The position numbers were made by a program, and so were the translations under genes. The notes under the pieces were generated by a model, which did not search any database, was not told the origin of the DNA, and saw only the letters and a list, made by a program, of their open reading frames with translations. DNA of 64,000 nt from Myxococcales bacterium (GTDB taxonomy: Bacteria; Myxococcota_A; Polyangia; Haliangiales; Haliangiaceae), in the NCBI GenBank assembly GCA_016716835.1, contig JADJUW010000001.1:2190001-2254000 (forward strand), given 5' to 3'. Of this stretch, positions 8,551 through 18,400 are shown piece by piece; position 1 is the first letter of the stretch; each line of letters opens with the position of its first letter.

Positions 8551-11001
8551 ATGAAGGAACTTCTACTCTCTCCCATTGGCCTTGGCGGTGCGGCACTCGT
8601 TGTGGTCATCATCGCCGTGCTCATCCTTCGCCGCGTGCTCACCCCGAGGGCCAAGGGCCCCGCAAAGCCGCAGCGAGTGCCCGGCGATGTGCAGCGCTAC
8701 GTCCGCGACGGCAACTTTGGTCGCGCCGCCACCGCCGCCGCCAATGCGGGACTGCTTGAGCTAGCGCGCGACTACTACTTGCGCGCGCAGCAGCCTGAAA
8801 ACGCGGCGGCCATGTCAGCACGCCTGGGCGACTACCGCCAAGCGGCCGAACTTTTCGAACGTGCGGGCGCTACGGCCAAGGCGATCAGCTACTACGAGCG
8901 CGCAGGGATGGGTCAAAAAGTGACCGAGCTCAGCGCCAAGTCTCCAACGCACATCGCCGCCGAGGCCAAGAGTGCCATGGCCCATAGCAACGGTCGCACC
9001 CTCGAGACCGAGTTTCGCGCCCTGGCCGCCAAGCGCGATCAGAGCGAGGCCGCCCGCGCGCAGCTGCAAGCGTTGGCGCGGCGCGCCGCCGATGCCCTGC
9101 TCGCGGAAGGCGAAATGTCGGTGGCGGCCGGCATCTACAACGAAGCCGGGCTGTATGAAGAAGCGGTTCATCTCTACGTAAACGTGCTCGGCAAGCCAGG
9201 CCAGGCCGCGCCCATCCTGGCGCAGCTTGGCCACCACGAACGGGCCGCCGAGCTATTTGAGCAAGCCGGCGAAACCGAGCAAGCCGCCGCGACCTGGATT
9301 GGCATCGCGCGCGGCGCCAAGCAACCTGAAGCCTATATCGACCGCATCGAACACCTGTCGCCGCCGCAGGCGCAAACGTTTCTCGAAGAAGAAACCCAGC
9401 GGCGCGGCATGGGGCCAGACACCGTCGAGTTGTTTTACCGCCTGGCTCAACTGCTCAATGCGCTCAGTGAGCAAGTGCGCGCACTAGAGATTTATCACCA
9501 GATCGAACAAGCGGTGCCTGGCTACAAGGAGACCGTGGTTCGCATCAAAGATCTTGCGCGCATGGTGCAAACGGGTGTCGGCCGCGGTGGCGGTGCGGGC
9601 ACGGGGGCGGGATGGACCGGTGCCTCGGCGTCGGCCGCCGCGGGGCAAGGCTCGGGCGCAGGCGCCGATGCTCTCACGCTGCTCTCTGCTGAACAGCTGC
9701 AAATGCTCGCCGACCAAGTCGCGCAGGCGGCCGCGGCGCAGCTCCGGCGCGCCAATAGCCTCGATTTTGGCGCGATCGCAATCTCCCACACCGGCACCTC
9801 GGTAAAGACCGTCATCAAAGAGGGCGTCGGCCTAGAAATCAGCAAGCTCGAGCTCGACCTGGCTTTTGACGCCGCGGTTCAGGCGGCCCGCCAAGGCGCG
9901 TCGATTGACACCCTGATGCGCTTCACCGGCGGACGCGAATGCGATCTCGGTAACATCGAGGTTTACTATCGCCTGGGCCTCGCACACATGGCGGGTGGCA
10001 ATTGGGCCGATGCGGCCAAGGCCTTTGATGCGGTCGAGGACGCCTCGCCGGGCTATCGCGATGCCTGGAAGCGCGCTGAAGAAGTGCGCGTGTGGGAACA
10101 AGCAATTGGCGACAAGCGGACGCGGCTGGGCAAGGCCGAAGAAGGCGGCGGCCGCTACGAATTGCGCGGCGAGCTAGGGCGCGGCGGCATGGCCATTGTC
10201 TATCGCGGGTACGACACCGTGCTCGACCGCGAGGTTGCCCTCAAGTTTCTCTCGAGCGAGATGAGCGCCATCGCCGAGGTGCGCGACATGTTCCAGCGGG
10301 AAGGCCGCGCGGTAGCCGCGCTCAACCACCCCAACATCGTCACCATCCACGACGTCGGCGTCCTCGATGGCCGCGCCTTCCTTTGCATGGAGTTCGTCGC
10401 GGGGCGCTCGGTCGAGAGCCTGATGACCGATCCCAATGGGCTGACGATCGTGGAAGGGCTTAACATCGCGACGCAGGTGCTGACCGCGCTCGCCTACGCG
10501 CATTCGCGCCGCATCATCCACCGCGATATCAAGCCGGCAAACTTCATGCGAACGGACGACGGCCTGGTCAAGCTGATGGATTTTGGCCTCGCCAAATCAA
10601 TCGACTCGGGCCGCCAGCAGTCGATGATCGCCGGGACGCCGCAATACATGGCCCCGGAGCAATTGCGTGGCGAACTGGTCGATGCCCGCACCGATCTGTT
10701 TTCGGTCGCGGTAACGATGTATGAGCTCTTTACCGGCCACATGCCATTTGAGGGCATGGAGCGCCATGCGGCGCCCAAGCCGCCCAACGAGTATGTCCCC
10801 GCGCTGCCTGACTTGCTCAACGATGCGGTGATGCGCGGCCTGGCGTTCTCGCCAAATGCGCGCTGGCAGAGCGCCGAAGAAATGCGCGAACCCATCGCCA
10901 GCATCCTCGACGCGGTCGGCAGCGTGACGCGCGGCGCGGTCAAGGTGACGCCGGTGACCGACCCGGTCATGGCGTCGGCCTCGACCGAGCTCCTGCTCTA
11001 A
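8551..11001 (+). CDS. Membrane-anchored TPR protein with C-terminal Ser/Thr kinase
   Basis: Residues 5-25 form a membrane segment. Residues 35-330 and 440-520 are helical TPR-like repeats, split by a Gly/Ala linker at 345-375. The kinase runs from about 535 to 795: glycine loop ELGRGGMAIVYRG, ALKFL lysine, HRDIKPANF catalytic loop near 657, DFGLAK, and APEQLRGE. All catalytic residues are present, so it should be active. Having the kinase at the C-terminus after the TPRs is the reverse of the common PknB-type order. It probably forms an operon with the cNMP-PilB gene. The stop codon is followed directly by a dispersed repeat. Confidence 0.9.
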   Translation: MKELLLSPIGLGGAALVVVIIAVLILRRVLTPRAKGPAKPQRVPGDVQRYVRDGNFGRAATAAANAGLLELARDYYLRAQQPENAAAMSARLGDYRQAAELFERAGATAKAISYYERAGMGQKVTELSAKSPTHIAAEAKSAMAHSNGRTLETEFRALAAKRDQSEAARAQLQALARRAADALLAEGEMSVAAGIYNEAGLYEEAVHLYVNVLGKPGQAAPILAQLGHHERAAELFEQAGETEQAAATWIGIARGAKQPEAYIDRIEHLSPPQAQTFLEEETQRRGMGPDTVELFYRLAQLLNALSEQVRALEIYHQIEQAVPGYKETVVRIKDLARMVQTGVGRGGGAGTGAGWTGASASAAAGQGSGAGADALTLLSAEQLQMLADQVAQAAAAQLRRANSLDFGAIAISHTGTSVKTVIKEGVGLEISKLELDLAFDAAVQAARQGASIDTLMRFTGGRECDLGNIEVYYRLGLAHMAGGNWADAAKAFDAVEDASPGYRDAWKRAEEVRVWEQAIGDKRTRLGKAEEGGGRYELRGELGRGGMAIVYRGYDTVLDREVALKFLSSEMSAIAEVRDMFQREGRAVAALNHPNIVTIHDVGVLDGRAFLCMEFVAGRSVESLMTDPNGLTIVEGLNIATQVLTALAYAHSRRIIHRDIKPANFMRTDDGLVKLMDFGLAKSIDSGRQQSMIAGTPQYMAPEQLRGELVDARTDLFSVAVTMYELFTGHMPFEGMERHAAPKPPNEYVPALPDLLNDAVMRGLAFSPNARWQSAEEMREPIASILDAVGSVTRGAVKVTPVTDPVMASASTELLL

Positions 11002-11221
11002 ACAGAAACGCATTGAGTGGGAATCTTTCGGTGTACGGCTTCGCGAGCCTCGTTACAGCCAGACGGCTGCGCCTGCCTCATCGCGCGTGCAGCGGTTGGT
11101 GCGGCCTGGCTCTGACGAAACACAAGCATACGATTCCAGCATTCTGACACTAGCGTGTCCGCCTCCACCCACTGCGTTCTGTTGTCCGTATTTTTGGCCC
11201 TTTTGTTCTGCGATCCGGCTG
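11002..11221. repeat. Dispersed repeat copy A, with an intact CTAG target site
   Basis: ACAGAAACGC follows the kinase stop at 11002. A module X (GCGAGCCTCGTTACAGCCAG onward) lies at 11041-11068, and a core at 11081-11162 reads, on the minus strand, GCGGACACGCTAGTGTCAG followed by AATGCTGGAATCG. The same core, split by an insertion sequence, is at 43043-43055 plus 44175-44242, with module X on its other side. This gap contains no supported gene; it separates two convergent transcription units. Confidence 0.75.
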
Positions 11222-12793
11222 CTAGAGGAACCCAGTTGCGACGCCGCCGTAGAGAGGCAAAAACGTGCGCAGGTCTTCGTCGCGGAAGACCACCGAGAGG
11301 CCGATGAAGATGTCGCGGCCAAAATACACGCGATCGAGCGCACCAGGGTGAGCGTCGCGGCCGCCGGGATAAGGGGCAATCGTCAGCGAGCTCGGCGGGT
11401 TGAAGGCGTCGTCAACGCCCGCCCAAAAATAGAGGTTGCGGTAGATCTCAAACGCGGCGCTGAAGCGCCCGCGAAAGCCGGCCTTGTAGTCGTGCAACGT
11501 GGCATCGGCGCTCAGCTTGAGGCGGCTGCGAAAAAAATCGCCATCGATGCCGACGCCGAGCTGTGACTCCTTGATGCCGACGCGATACGAGAACCAGCGA
11601 AAGCGTTTGCCCCACTGCGCCGAGAAGCGAAGCCCATTGGAGATTTCCGCCGTCTCGACCCACCTGGTGCTGGTGCCATCGTTGGTGAGCGTCGCGACGG
11701 GCGTTTCGCCGTAGGAGCCAGCCAGGGCCTCGAAAGCGTAGAAGTAGCCATTGCGCGGCCCGAATTCCAAGGTGATGTATTGCCGCGACAGCGTGCTGCG
11801 CATGTCGATTTCGCCGCGCAGGCCGAGCAACACCTGCATCTTGGTGACGCTGCCGATGCCCTTGGCCACGGCGCGTGCGCCGTCATCAAGCGTCTCGCCG
11901 AGATCGCCCTTGTTGATGAGCTTGCCGAGCATGCCTTGGTCGGCGTCGCCGCGCTCGCCATTTAGGCCACCCACCACACGGCCCGCCTTTTCGATATACG
12001 GATCGACCTGATTTAGCTTGGTGCGAAATTCGCCGAGCGAGGTCGTGATCGTGACGCGACCGGCCTGCATGTCCTTCGTTAGCTGCACCAGGCTGCCGTT
12101 AAACTTGTCGAGCTTGGGTAGCAGCGTGTCGGCCATCCCGGCCGTGCCGCGCGCGACGTCCTCGGTCCACGCATCAAATTTGGTCACGCCCGTGGCGGCG
12201 GCGACGATAGCGCCATCCCAGGCGCCGCGATTGAGATACGCCTCAAATTCGCCGAGCTTGCCGGTCACCGGGCCTTGGATGAGCGTGCGCCCAACGCGCA
12301 AGGTGTCATTCATCGCGGCAAGGCGTTGATCGATGAGCGGCAAGCCGTCGTCGATCGAGCGCATCATCTTCTCGGGCGAGGCCGCCTCAACCACGCGGCT
12401 CACCTGCTCACCGGAGCGCAGCCTGCGTACACCCTCGGGCATCACGCCGTCGACGTCGGGACCGCCGGGAAAGATTTCGAGATAGTTATCGCCCAGCGCC
12501 GACGACGTGCGCTTGTGCGCAACGGCATCGGAATACAGCGCGACCCCCGGCGTCAGCGCCATGTCGACGCGCGACAGGCTGCCCTCGATGCTGAGTTCTT
12601 CGATGCGCCCGACCTGAATGCCCGCCACGAGCACCTTGGAACCAATTGGCAGGCGCGACCCGTCGCGGAAATAGGCGTAGGTCGCAAATGACCCGCTCAC
12701 CGAACGGCTATCGACCTTGCTCTTGCCCCACCAGGCGATGCCTCCGACGATCAGCGCGATCGTGGCAAGCCGAATGACTTTGGCGAGCTCCAC
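11222..12793 (-). CDS. MCE (MlaD-like) protein with barrel-like C-terminus
   Basis: A single membrane segment at residues 7-22 is followed by one MCE domain (about 35-120: YFRDGSRLPIGSKVLVAGIQVGRIEEL ... ALGDNYLEIFPG), the lipid-carrier fold of MlaD/PqiB. Residues 130-340 are helical. The last 180 residues alternate polar and aromatic residues (LEFGPRNGYFYAFEAL, FSAAFEIYRNLYFWAGVD, IFIGLSVVFRDEDL) and look like outer-membrane beta strands. One chain could then span from inner to outer membrane. No MlaE/MlaF permease or ATPase gene is nearby. It follows batD by 80 bases and is probably the last gene of the operon. Confidence 0.8.
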   Translation of the reverse strand: MELAKVIRLATIALIVGGIAWWGKSKVDSRSVSGSFATYAYFRDGSRLPIGSKVLVAGIQVGRIEELSIEGSLSRVDMALTPGVALYSDAVAHKRTSSALGDNYLEIFPGGPDVDGVMPEGVRRLRSGEQVSRVVEAASPEKMMRSIDDGLPLIDQRLAAMNDTLRVGRTLIQGPVTGKLGEFEAYLNRGAWDGAIVAAATGVTKFDAWTEDVARGTAGMADTLLPKLDKFNGSLVQLTKDMQAGRVTITTSLGEFRTKLNQVDPYIEKAGRVVGGLNGERGDADQGMLGKLINKGDLGETLDDGARAVAKGIGSVTKMQVLLGLRGEIDMRSTLSRQYITLEFGPRNGYFYAFEALAGSYGETPVATLTNDGTSTRWVETAEISNGLRFSAQWGKRFRWFSYRVGIKESQLGVGIDGDFFRSRLKLSADATLHDYKAGFRGRFSAAFEIYRNLYFWAGVDDAFNPPSSLTIAPYPGGRDAHPGALDRVYFGRDIFIGLSVVFRDEDLRTFLPLYGGVATGFL

Positions 12794-12873
12794 CGGGGCA
12801 TGCTACCCGCGCCCGCAATAATCTCCAAACCCCCAGGCCGGCCAATTCCAGGCCAATTTGAGGCCGCGCGCGG

Positions 12874-15453
12874 CTAACGCGGTGCCGGCGCGATGCGCTC
12901 GGCGCTGGCGGCGCCAACCCAGCCGACCGCACCCTGAGACAGCTCAATTTTTTGCCAAGTACCGCGATCTTCGAGCACTTTCGCCTCGCTCCCCGCGGCA
13001 AGCGGCGCGGGCAGGACCAATGGCGAGTTCTCGCCGTCGGCCGCATGCAGCGACGTTGGCACAACAATCACCACCTCGTCGCCGCCGCCGCGCTCCAGTA
13101 GTAGCGATCCGGCGAGCGCCACCCACGCCACCGCGGCGACCGCGGCGGCGAGCGGCCTCGCCGCGCGCAAGCGGCGCCCAACACCGGGCGTAAGCACCAA
13201 CACGAGCATTGCAAACCACAGCCCGGATGCCAGCAAGCGCGCCTCGCGCGACCAACTGTGAAAGAAAAATAGGGTCTGGGTCGCCGTGGTGGCAGATTGT
13301 GCTTCGCCACCAACGTGACGACGCACCCACTGCAGATTGCGAAGCGCCCGCGCGTAGCTGCGATCAAGGTGTAGCGCGCGGCGGTACGCAAGCACGGCGC
13401 GCCCGATCTGGCCGGCACCGAGCGCGGCATTGCCCCAGTCCGTATAGGCCGGTGCGCTGGGCGAGCGGGCGGCGGCGGCGGCCAATTGCGCTTCGGCGCG
13501 CGCAAACGCCGCCTGCCTCGCGGTGCCCTGTGGGGCTTGCAAGGCCGCTTGATAGGCGGCGCGACCATCGCCGGCCGGTGCCCCCGCCCATGCGCCCACC
13601 GGCGCCAGCGCGGCCGCGCCAAGCACGAACGCAAGGCCCGTTGCGGCAAGGCGCGGCCCTGACGCCAGCGTCGCGCGATCCATGGTTTCAATCATCGTAC
13701 GGATTTCGGACAAAAGCGTCGGCGCCAGCGGATGCTGCGCGCTGCTGGGCGCAAACGCCTCGACCTCGAGACGTTGTAGGACCTCAGGGCGCAGCGCGTC
13801 GGCGCCGCCATGCTGTGCATAGGTGCGCAACGCCGCCGCCAAGCCAGGCGCGGCATCGCGAGCCGGCAAGGCCACCGCCGCGGCGAGCCGTGCGAGCAGC
13901 TCGCGCCGATGCGTGGCGCGCACGCTGCTGGCCTGCCGGGCGCTCCGTGAGCGCATCAGCCACCAGCCAGCAAAAAAGATGAGCACGGGGACGACGTACA
14001 AGACCACGAGCAGCGGCCAAAACCATTGCCGCCAGGCGTCGACGGGGCGGCGCGCCTCGGCGTCGCCGCTGAGCGCCAAATCTACGCCCACTAACGCCGT
14101 GAGATTAGCCACGATCGAGCCACCCTGCGCGGTTTTGCCGCCATCGTTACCCGCCGCCGCGGTGCGCGTGACCTGCGCCGCGCCCACTAATTCGGTGCCG
14201 CGCACCGCCAGCGCGATGGGCTCGCTCTTGATGGTCTTATAAGATGCGGTCGCGGGATCAAAGTAAGCGAAGGCAATCGCCGGGATCTCTATCGCTGGGC
14301 CGATCACCTGCACCGGAACGCGAAATGTCTTGGTCTTGCCATCCGGGGCTAACTCGCCTACCGGCGCACCCGGCTCGCTCGCAAACATCGTGGGCGGCAG
14401 GGCGTCGGGTCCAACCAACGACCCAAGCGTGGTCGTATCGAGCCGCGTGTCACTCTTGATCGTCACCTCGAGTTCCATGGGTTCGCCGAGCGCAACAACC
14501 GAGCGGCTGGCGCGCACCCCGAATGCAAAGGCAGAGCCAACGGCGCCGTGAAAGCTCGCGGGGCGGCCCGTCAAGGGCAGCTCCTTGACGGTGAGGGTTT
14601 GCGCTTCATCGTCGGCGCGCGATAGCTCTGATTCGCCGAATCCAAACGAGCCAAAGGCCGAGCGTCCGAGCACAAACGCCGGCGGCAGCGCAATGGTGCC
14701 CGCCTTCAGCGGCGTCACCAGCAAGGTAAATTTATAGGTCTGGCCGCGGCCGGCGCGTTCGCTGGTGGCCCCCACCACCAATTCGTTAGCGCCGCTGGTG
14801 ATCGGCAGCTTGACCTCGGCGTTGTCAACTTTTGGCGCCGACACCGCCAAGGTGTCGGTCATGCCGAGCAACGGCACCTCGAAGCGCGTTGGATCGATAT
14901 TCTCGGTGATGCTCCATTCATAGTCGATCGCGATCGCCTCACCGACATAAACCGTGCGCGCAGGCACCTGGCTGCGTAGTTGCATCGACCGGCTGGTGGG
15001 AATGCGCTCCACCACCAAGCGCGCGGGTTGCGAACGCGCGCGCTTGCCACCCGCGGCAAATGTCATGGGCGGAATCGTCAGCGCGCCGGCCTTGCTCGCG
15101 GTGATCTCGTAGGTATAGGAGAGAATCGTCTCCTGCCGAATCGTGCGGCGGCCGTTGATCGTAATGCTAACGCTTTGAGCGCCGCTCGTCGCAACGCCGG
15201 TTGGTTTCACCGTGGCGCCCGGCAGCGACAGTGGTGGTTGTGGCGGCGCATTTTTGTCATCGAAACCGGTCACCGAGGCGACGAGCACGAACGGCATGCC
15301 GACGTAGGCGCCGTTGCCGGCGAGGCGGAGCGCCACCTCGGGCTCGGGCTCGCCTTGCGCCAACGCGGGCCGAGCCGACACGGCGAGCAAGCACGCCACC
15401 GTCAGCGCGAGCAAGCCGACACGGCTGAGGATTGTCAGCGTTCGCACGCCCAT
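12874..15453 (-). CDS. BatD oxygen-tolerance-like protein fused to BatE-like TPR/SH3 part
   Basis: The 859-residue protein has a signal peptide (LLAVSARPALAQ), then BatD-type Ig-like repeats to about residue 440 (AYVGMPFVLVASV, AGALTIPPMTF, AGTIALPPAFVLG). A membrane helix follows near 480 (WFWPLLVVLYVVPVLIFFAGWW). After a cytoplasmic stretch there is a second signal-like segment near 610, TPR-like helices (AYTDWGNAALGAGQIGRAVLAY), two membrane helices and a C-terminal SH3-like domain (GTWQKIELSQGAVGWVGA). In other bacteria the TPR-SH3 part is the separate BatE. It starts 3 bases after the batB/C stop, so translation is probably coupled. Confidence 0.8.
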   Translation of the reverse strand: MGVRTLTILSRVGLLALTVACLLAVSARPALAQGEPEPEVALRLAGNGAYVGMPFVLVASVTGFDDKNAPPQPPLSLPGATVKPTGVATSGAQSVSITINGRRTIRQETILSYTYEITASKAGALTIPPMTFAAGGKRARSQPARLVVERIPTSRSMQLRSQVPARTVYVGEAIAIDYEWSITENIDPTRFEVPLLGMTDTLAVSAPKVDNAEVKLPITSGANELVVGATSERAGRGQTYKFTLLVTPLKAGTIALPPAFVLGRSAFGSFGFGESELSRADDEAQTLTVKELPLTGRPASFHGAVGSAFAFGVRASRSVVALGEPMELEVTIKSDTRLDTTTLGSLVGPDALPPTMFASEPGAPVGELAPDGKTKTFRVPVQVIGPAIEIPAIAFAYFDPATASYKTIKSEPIALAVRGTELVGAAQVTRTAAAGNDGGKTAQGGSIVANLTALVGVDLALSGDAEARRPVDAWRQWFWPLLVVLYVVPVLIFFAGWWLMRSRSARQASSVRATHRRELLARLAAAVALPARDAAPGLAAALRTYAQHGGADALRPEVLQRLEVEAFAPSSAQHPLAPTLLSEIRTMIETMDRATLASGPRLAATGLAFVLGAAALAPVGAWAGAPAGDGRAAYQAALQAPQGTARQAAFARAEAQLAAAAARSPSAPAYTDWGNAALGAGQIGRAVLAYRRALHLDRSYARALRNLQWVRRHVGGEAQSATTATQTLFFFHSWSREARLLASGLWFAMLVLVLTPGVGRRLRAARPLAAAVAAVAWVALAGSLLLERGGGDEVVIVVPTSLHAADGENSPLVLPAPLAAGSEAKVLEDRGTWQKIELSQGAVGWVGAASAERIAPAPR

Positions 15454-15456
15454 ACC

Positions 15457-18400
15457 CTACCAGTCTTTCTCCACCGGCTGCGGGCGTGCGCGTGGCTGAT
15501 TGCGGCGGCGTTCGGCCTCGCGTTCTTGAGCACGCTGCAAGGCATTGCCAGTTGGCGGTTGGGTTGGTTTTTTGTCATCGGGTTTGGCGCCGGATGCCTG
15601 CCCGCTCGCTTGATCTTTTGGTTGATCTTGGCCGGCTTGCGGTTGCGGCTGCTGAGCTTGCTTGTCTTGCTTTTGCTCTTTAGGCTCGTCCTGCGACGGT
15701 GGCTCAAGGATCTCGATCGCCTTACGCAGGTGCTCGAGCGCCGTCGCCTGCTCTTGTAACGTCGGCGCTACGTCGACCGAGGCGACGCTCGCTTGGCCAA
15801 TGGCAGCCTGCAGCGTCGTGATGGCGGTTTGCATGCGCGCCTTGGCGATCGCAACCTCTTGCGCCGCTCCGCGAAGTTGTTCTGCGCTGGGTCCAGCGTT
15901 GCTGGCGTCGGCCGGCGGCGGCGCGCCCGCGGCCGCATCGGCGGCCTCGGCAAGCGCGGTAGCGATCGCATCGGCCATGGCCTGGTGGGTCTCTTGCCCA
16001 GCCAACGGCGACGCAAGCCGCGCCGCTCGATCGTCTAAGGCATCGCCCGCCGCCGTCGTGTCGTCGCGGGTTTGCGCTTGGTCGGCGGCGAGCTGCTTGA
16101 GATGTTCGATCAGCGTATAAAACAGCGTGCGCAGCTCGGTGAGCGCCGTCAGCGCGCGTGTGGCCTCCCTCGCCTGAGCCGTCTTATCGCCGCGCGCCAT
16201 GGCGGATTTCAGTGCCGCCGTCGCCGCCGCCGCCTCGAGGCGCAGCGTCTCGGCCTTGGCAAATCGAGCCTCGATCGCCGCGCTCGGATCATCGCCCGTG
16301 GGTGGCGCTGCCTGTGCGGCCTGTGGGGCCTGCGCCGCGGTCGCTAGTTCACTGGCTTTGAGCTCGGCGAGCAAGGCCTCCAGCATGACCAGCCGTGCCC
16401 CGTTTCGACCGACAGCCTCGCGCACGTGCCTGGCCAACTGCGCCGAGACGGTCGGCGCTAGCAACGCCTGTCCCACCATCTGCTGGCTCTGCCACGCCAT
16501 GTCGATCATCTGGCGCGCATCGGCAAATTGTTCCATCGCCTGCGAAAGCTCCGCGAGCGCTAGCTCTTGCGCCGCGGCCCCCGCCGTCCACGCCTTAGCG
16601 GCGAGCTGCACGTCGGCGTTTTCCATATGTCCAAGCGCGCTGGCGATATGCGGCAGGGCCTTCGCAACCTTGGCAAGCAGCTTGGCGCGAGCTTGTGCCT
16701 GCGCCGCTTCCTCACCGGAGGCTGGCGTTGTCGGCGCGGACGGCGCGGCCTCCACTGCCGCGATTAGCGGCGCCTGGACTTGCCGCAAACGCGACGTCAG
16801 CTGTGTCTGCTGCGCGCGTAGCAAGGCGTCAGTAGCCCACGCCGGCGCCTCGCCGGTGGGTTTTTGCGCGGTAAGCGTAAGCGTTTCAACCTGCTCGCCG
16901 GCGATCGCTTGCATCACGGCGATGGGATCCATTAATTGTTCGCGCGCGCGCTTGAGGTGCTCAAGGGCATCGGCGCTACGCGAAGCCGCCAGCTCGGTGC
17001 GAACTTGCTGTGCCAGGCGCCGGGCGTCGACCATGGCCGAGCGCGCCAACGCGATATATTGGTCGAGCGCCTGTAGTTGCGCGAGGCGCGCGGCCTGCGC
17101 GCCGCCATCCTCGCCGCCGCCATTTGTGCCGGCCGCGCCACCTGCTTGCGAGAGCGACTCGATCTCACTAGCGGCCATGTCTGAGACGACCCCAGCCTCC
17201 GCAAGCAGCGCCTGTTGCGACAAGGCGAGCTTTGCGCCCTCGGGCGCGAGCTGCATCGGATCTGCCGCCGTACCCGCCGTCAGCACGTGCGCGTGCAGCT
17301 CGCGCGCGGCATCGCGGAGCCCTCGCTGCGCCGCGATCGCCGCGTCGAGGCGCGCCTCGAGGCCATGCTTGCCGGCGTTAAGCTGTTCGATCAGCGCGAT
17401 CGATCGCGTCTTGACCGCCCGCAAGTTCTCTGCCGTCGCCGCATGCGCAGGCCGCAACGACCGCGCGCTATAGAGCCATCCCTCGGCCGCCTTGAGCTGG
17501 CTGATTGCCTCTTCAAGTTTCGGCGGCGTCGCCGCGGCTGCCGCCTCGGCGCGCGCGACCGCGACGGCGGCGAGGTTGAAGGCGGCGTTAAATCGCAGCT
17601 CCGCATCGGCGCCGGCATCGCTGCGCGCGGTGGTGAAGGCGGCCTCCGCTTCGTCGAGCTTGCCGGCGGCCAAGGCGGCGACCCCTTCATTATATGTCAC
17701 GCGCGCGGCGTCCTCGCTGGCACAGCCAAGCAGCATTACCGCCAGGCTTGCCGCGATCAGCTTGTTTGCCGCAGGCGTTAGCCCTGGCCGCATCGCGGGG
17801 ATGCGCGAGCCCACCCACACCGCGCCGAGCAACGCCGCCAGGGCGACCAGCACAAACCATCCATATAAGGGCCGATGCGCCGTGCGCGTGTGTTTGACCA
17901 CCTCGTCGCGCAGCATGGGCACGACGTGCTCAGAGACGATCGACTCCAAATCGATCGCCGCCGTCTTCGCCGGCACGAACGCGCCATTGGTTGCCTCCGC
18001 GAGCTGTTGCAACATTTTACCGTCGATGCGCGAGATGACCGGTACGCCGTCGTGCAACATCACCGTCTTGGCGCCGGTGGTCGCGTCGGTCATGACGATC
18101 TGGCTGCCCTCCTCACTGCCGAGCCCGACCGCGATCACGCGCACGCCGGCCGCGGCGGCCTCTTTGGCGGCCTCCAGCGGATACGAATCTTGATCTTCGC
18201 CGTCGGTAATAAGCACGACCAGCTTGGCGCCGAGGCCCGGCGGAAACGCCTTCGTTGCCACGCGCAACGCCTCGCCGATGCGGGTGCCACCTCGTGCCAC
18301 CGAATTGGTATCGACGTCGCGTAAGACAAAGCGAAAAAACGCGTCATCAATCGTCAGCGGGCACGCAACGGCGGCGCGCCCCGCAAATACGACCAAGCCA

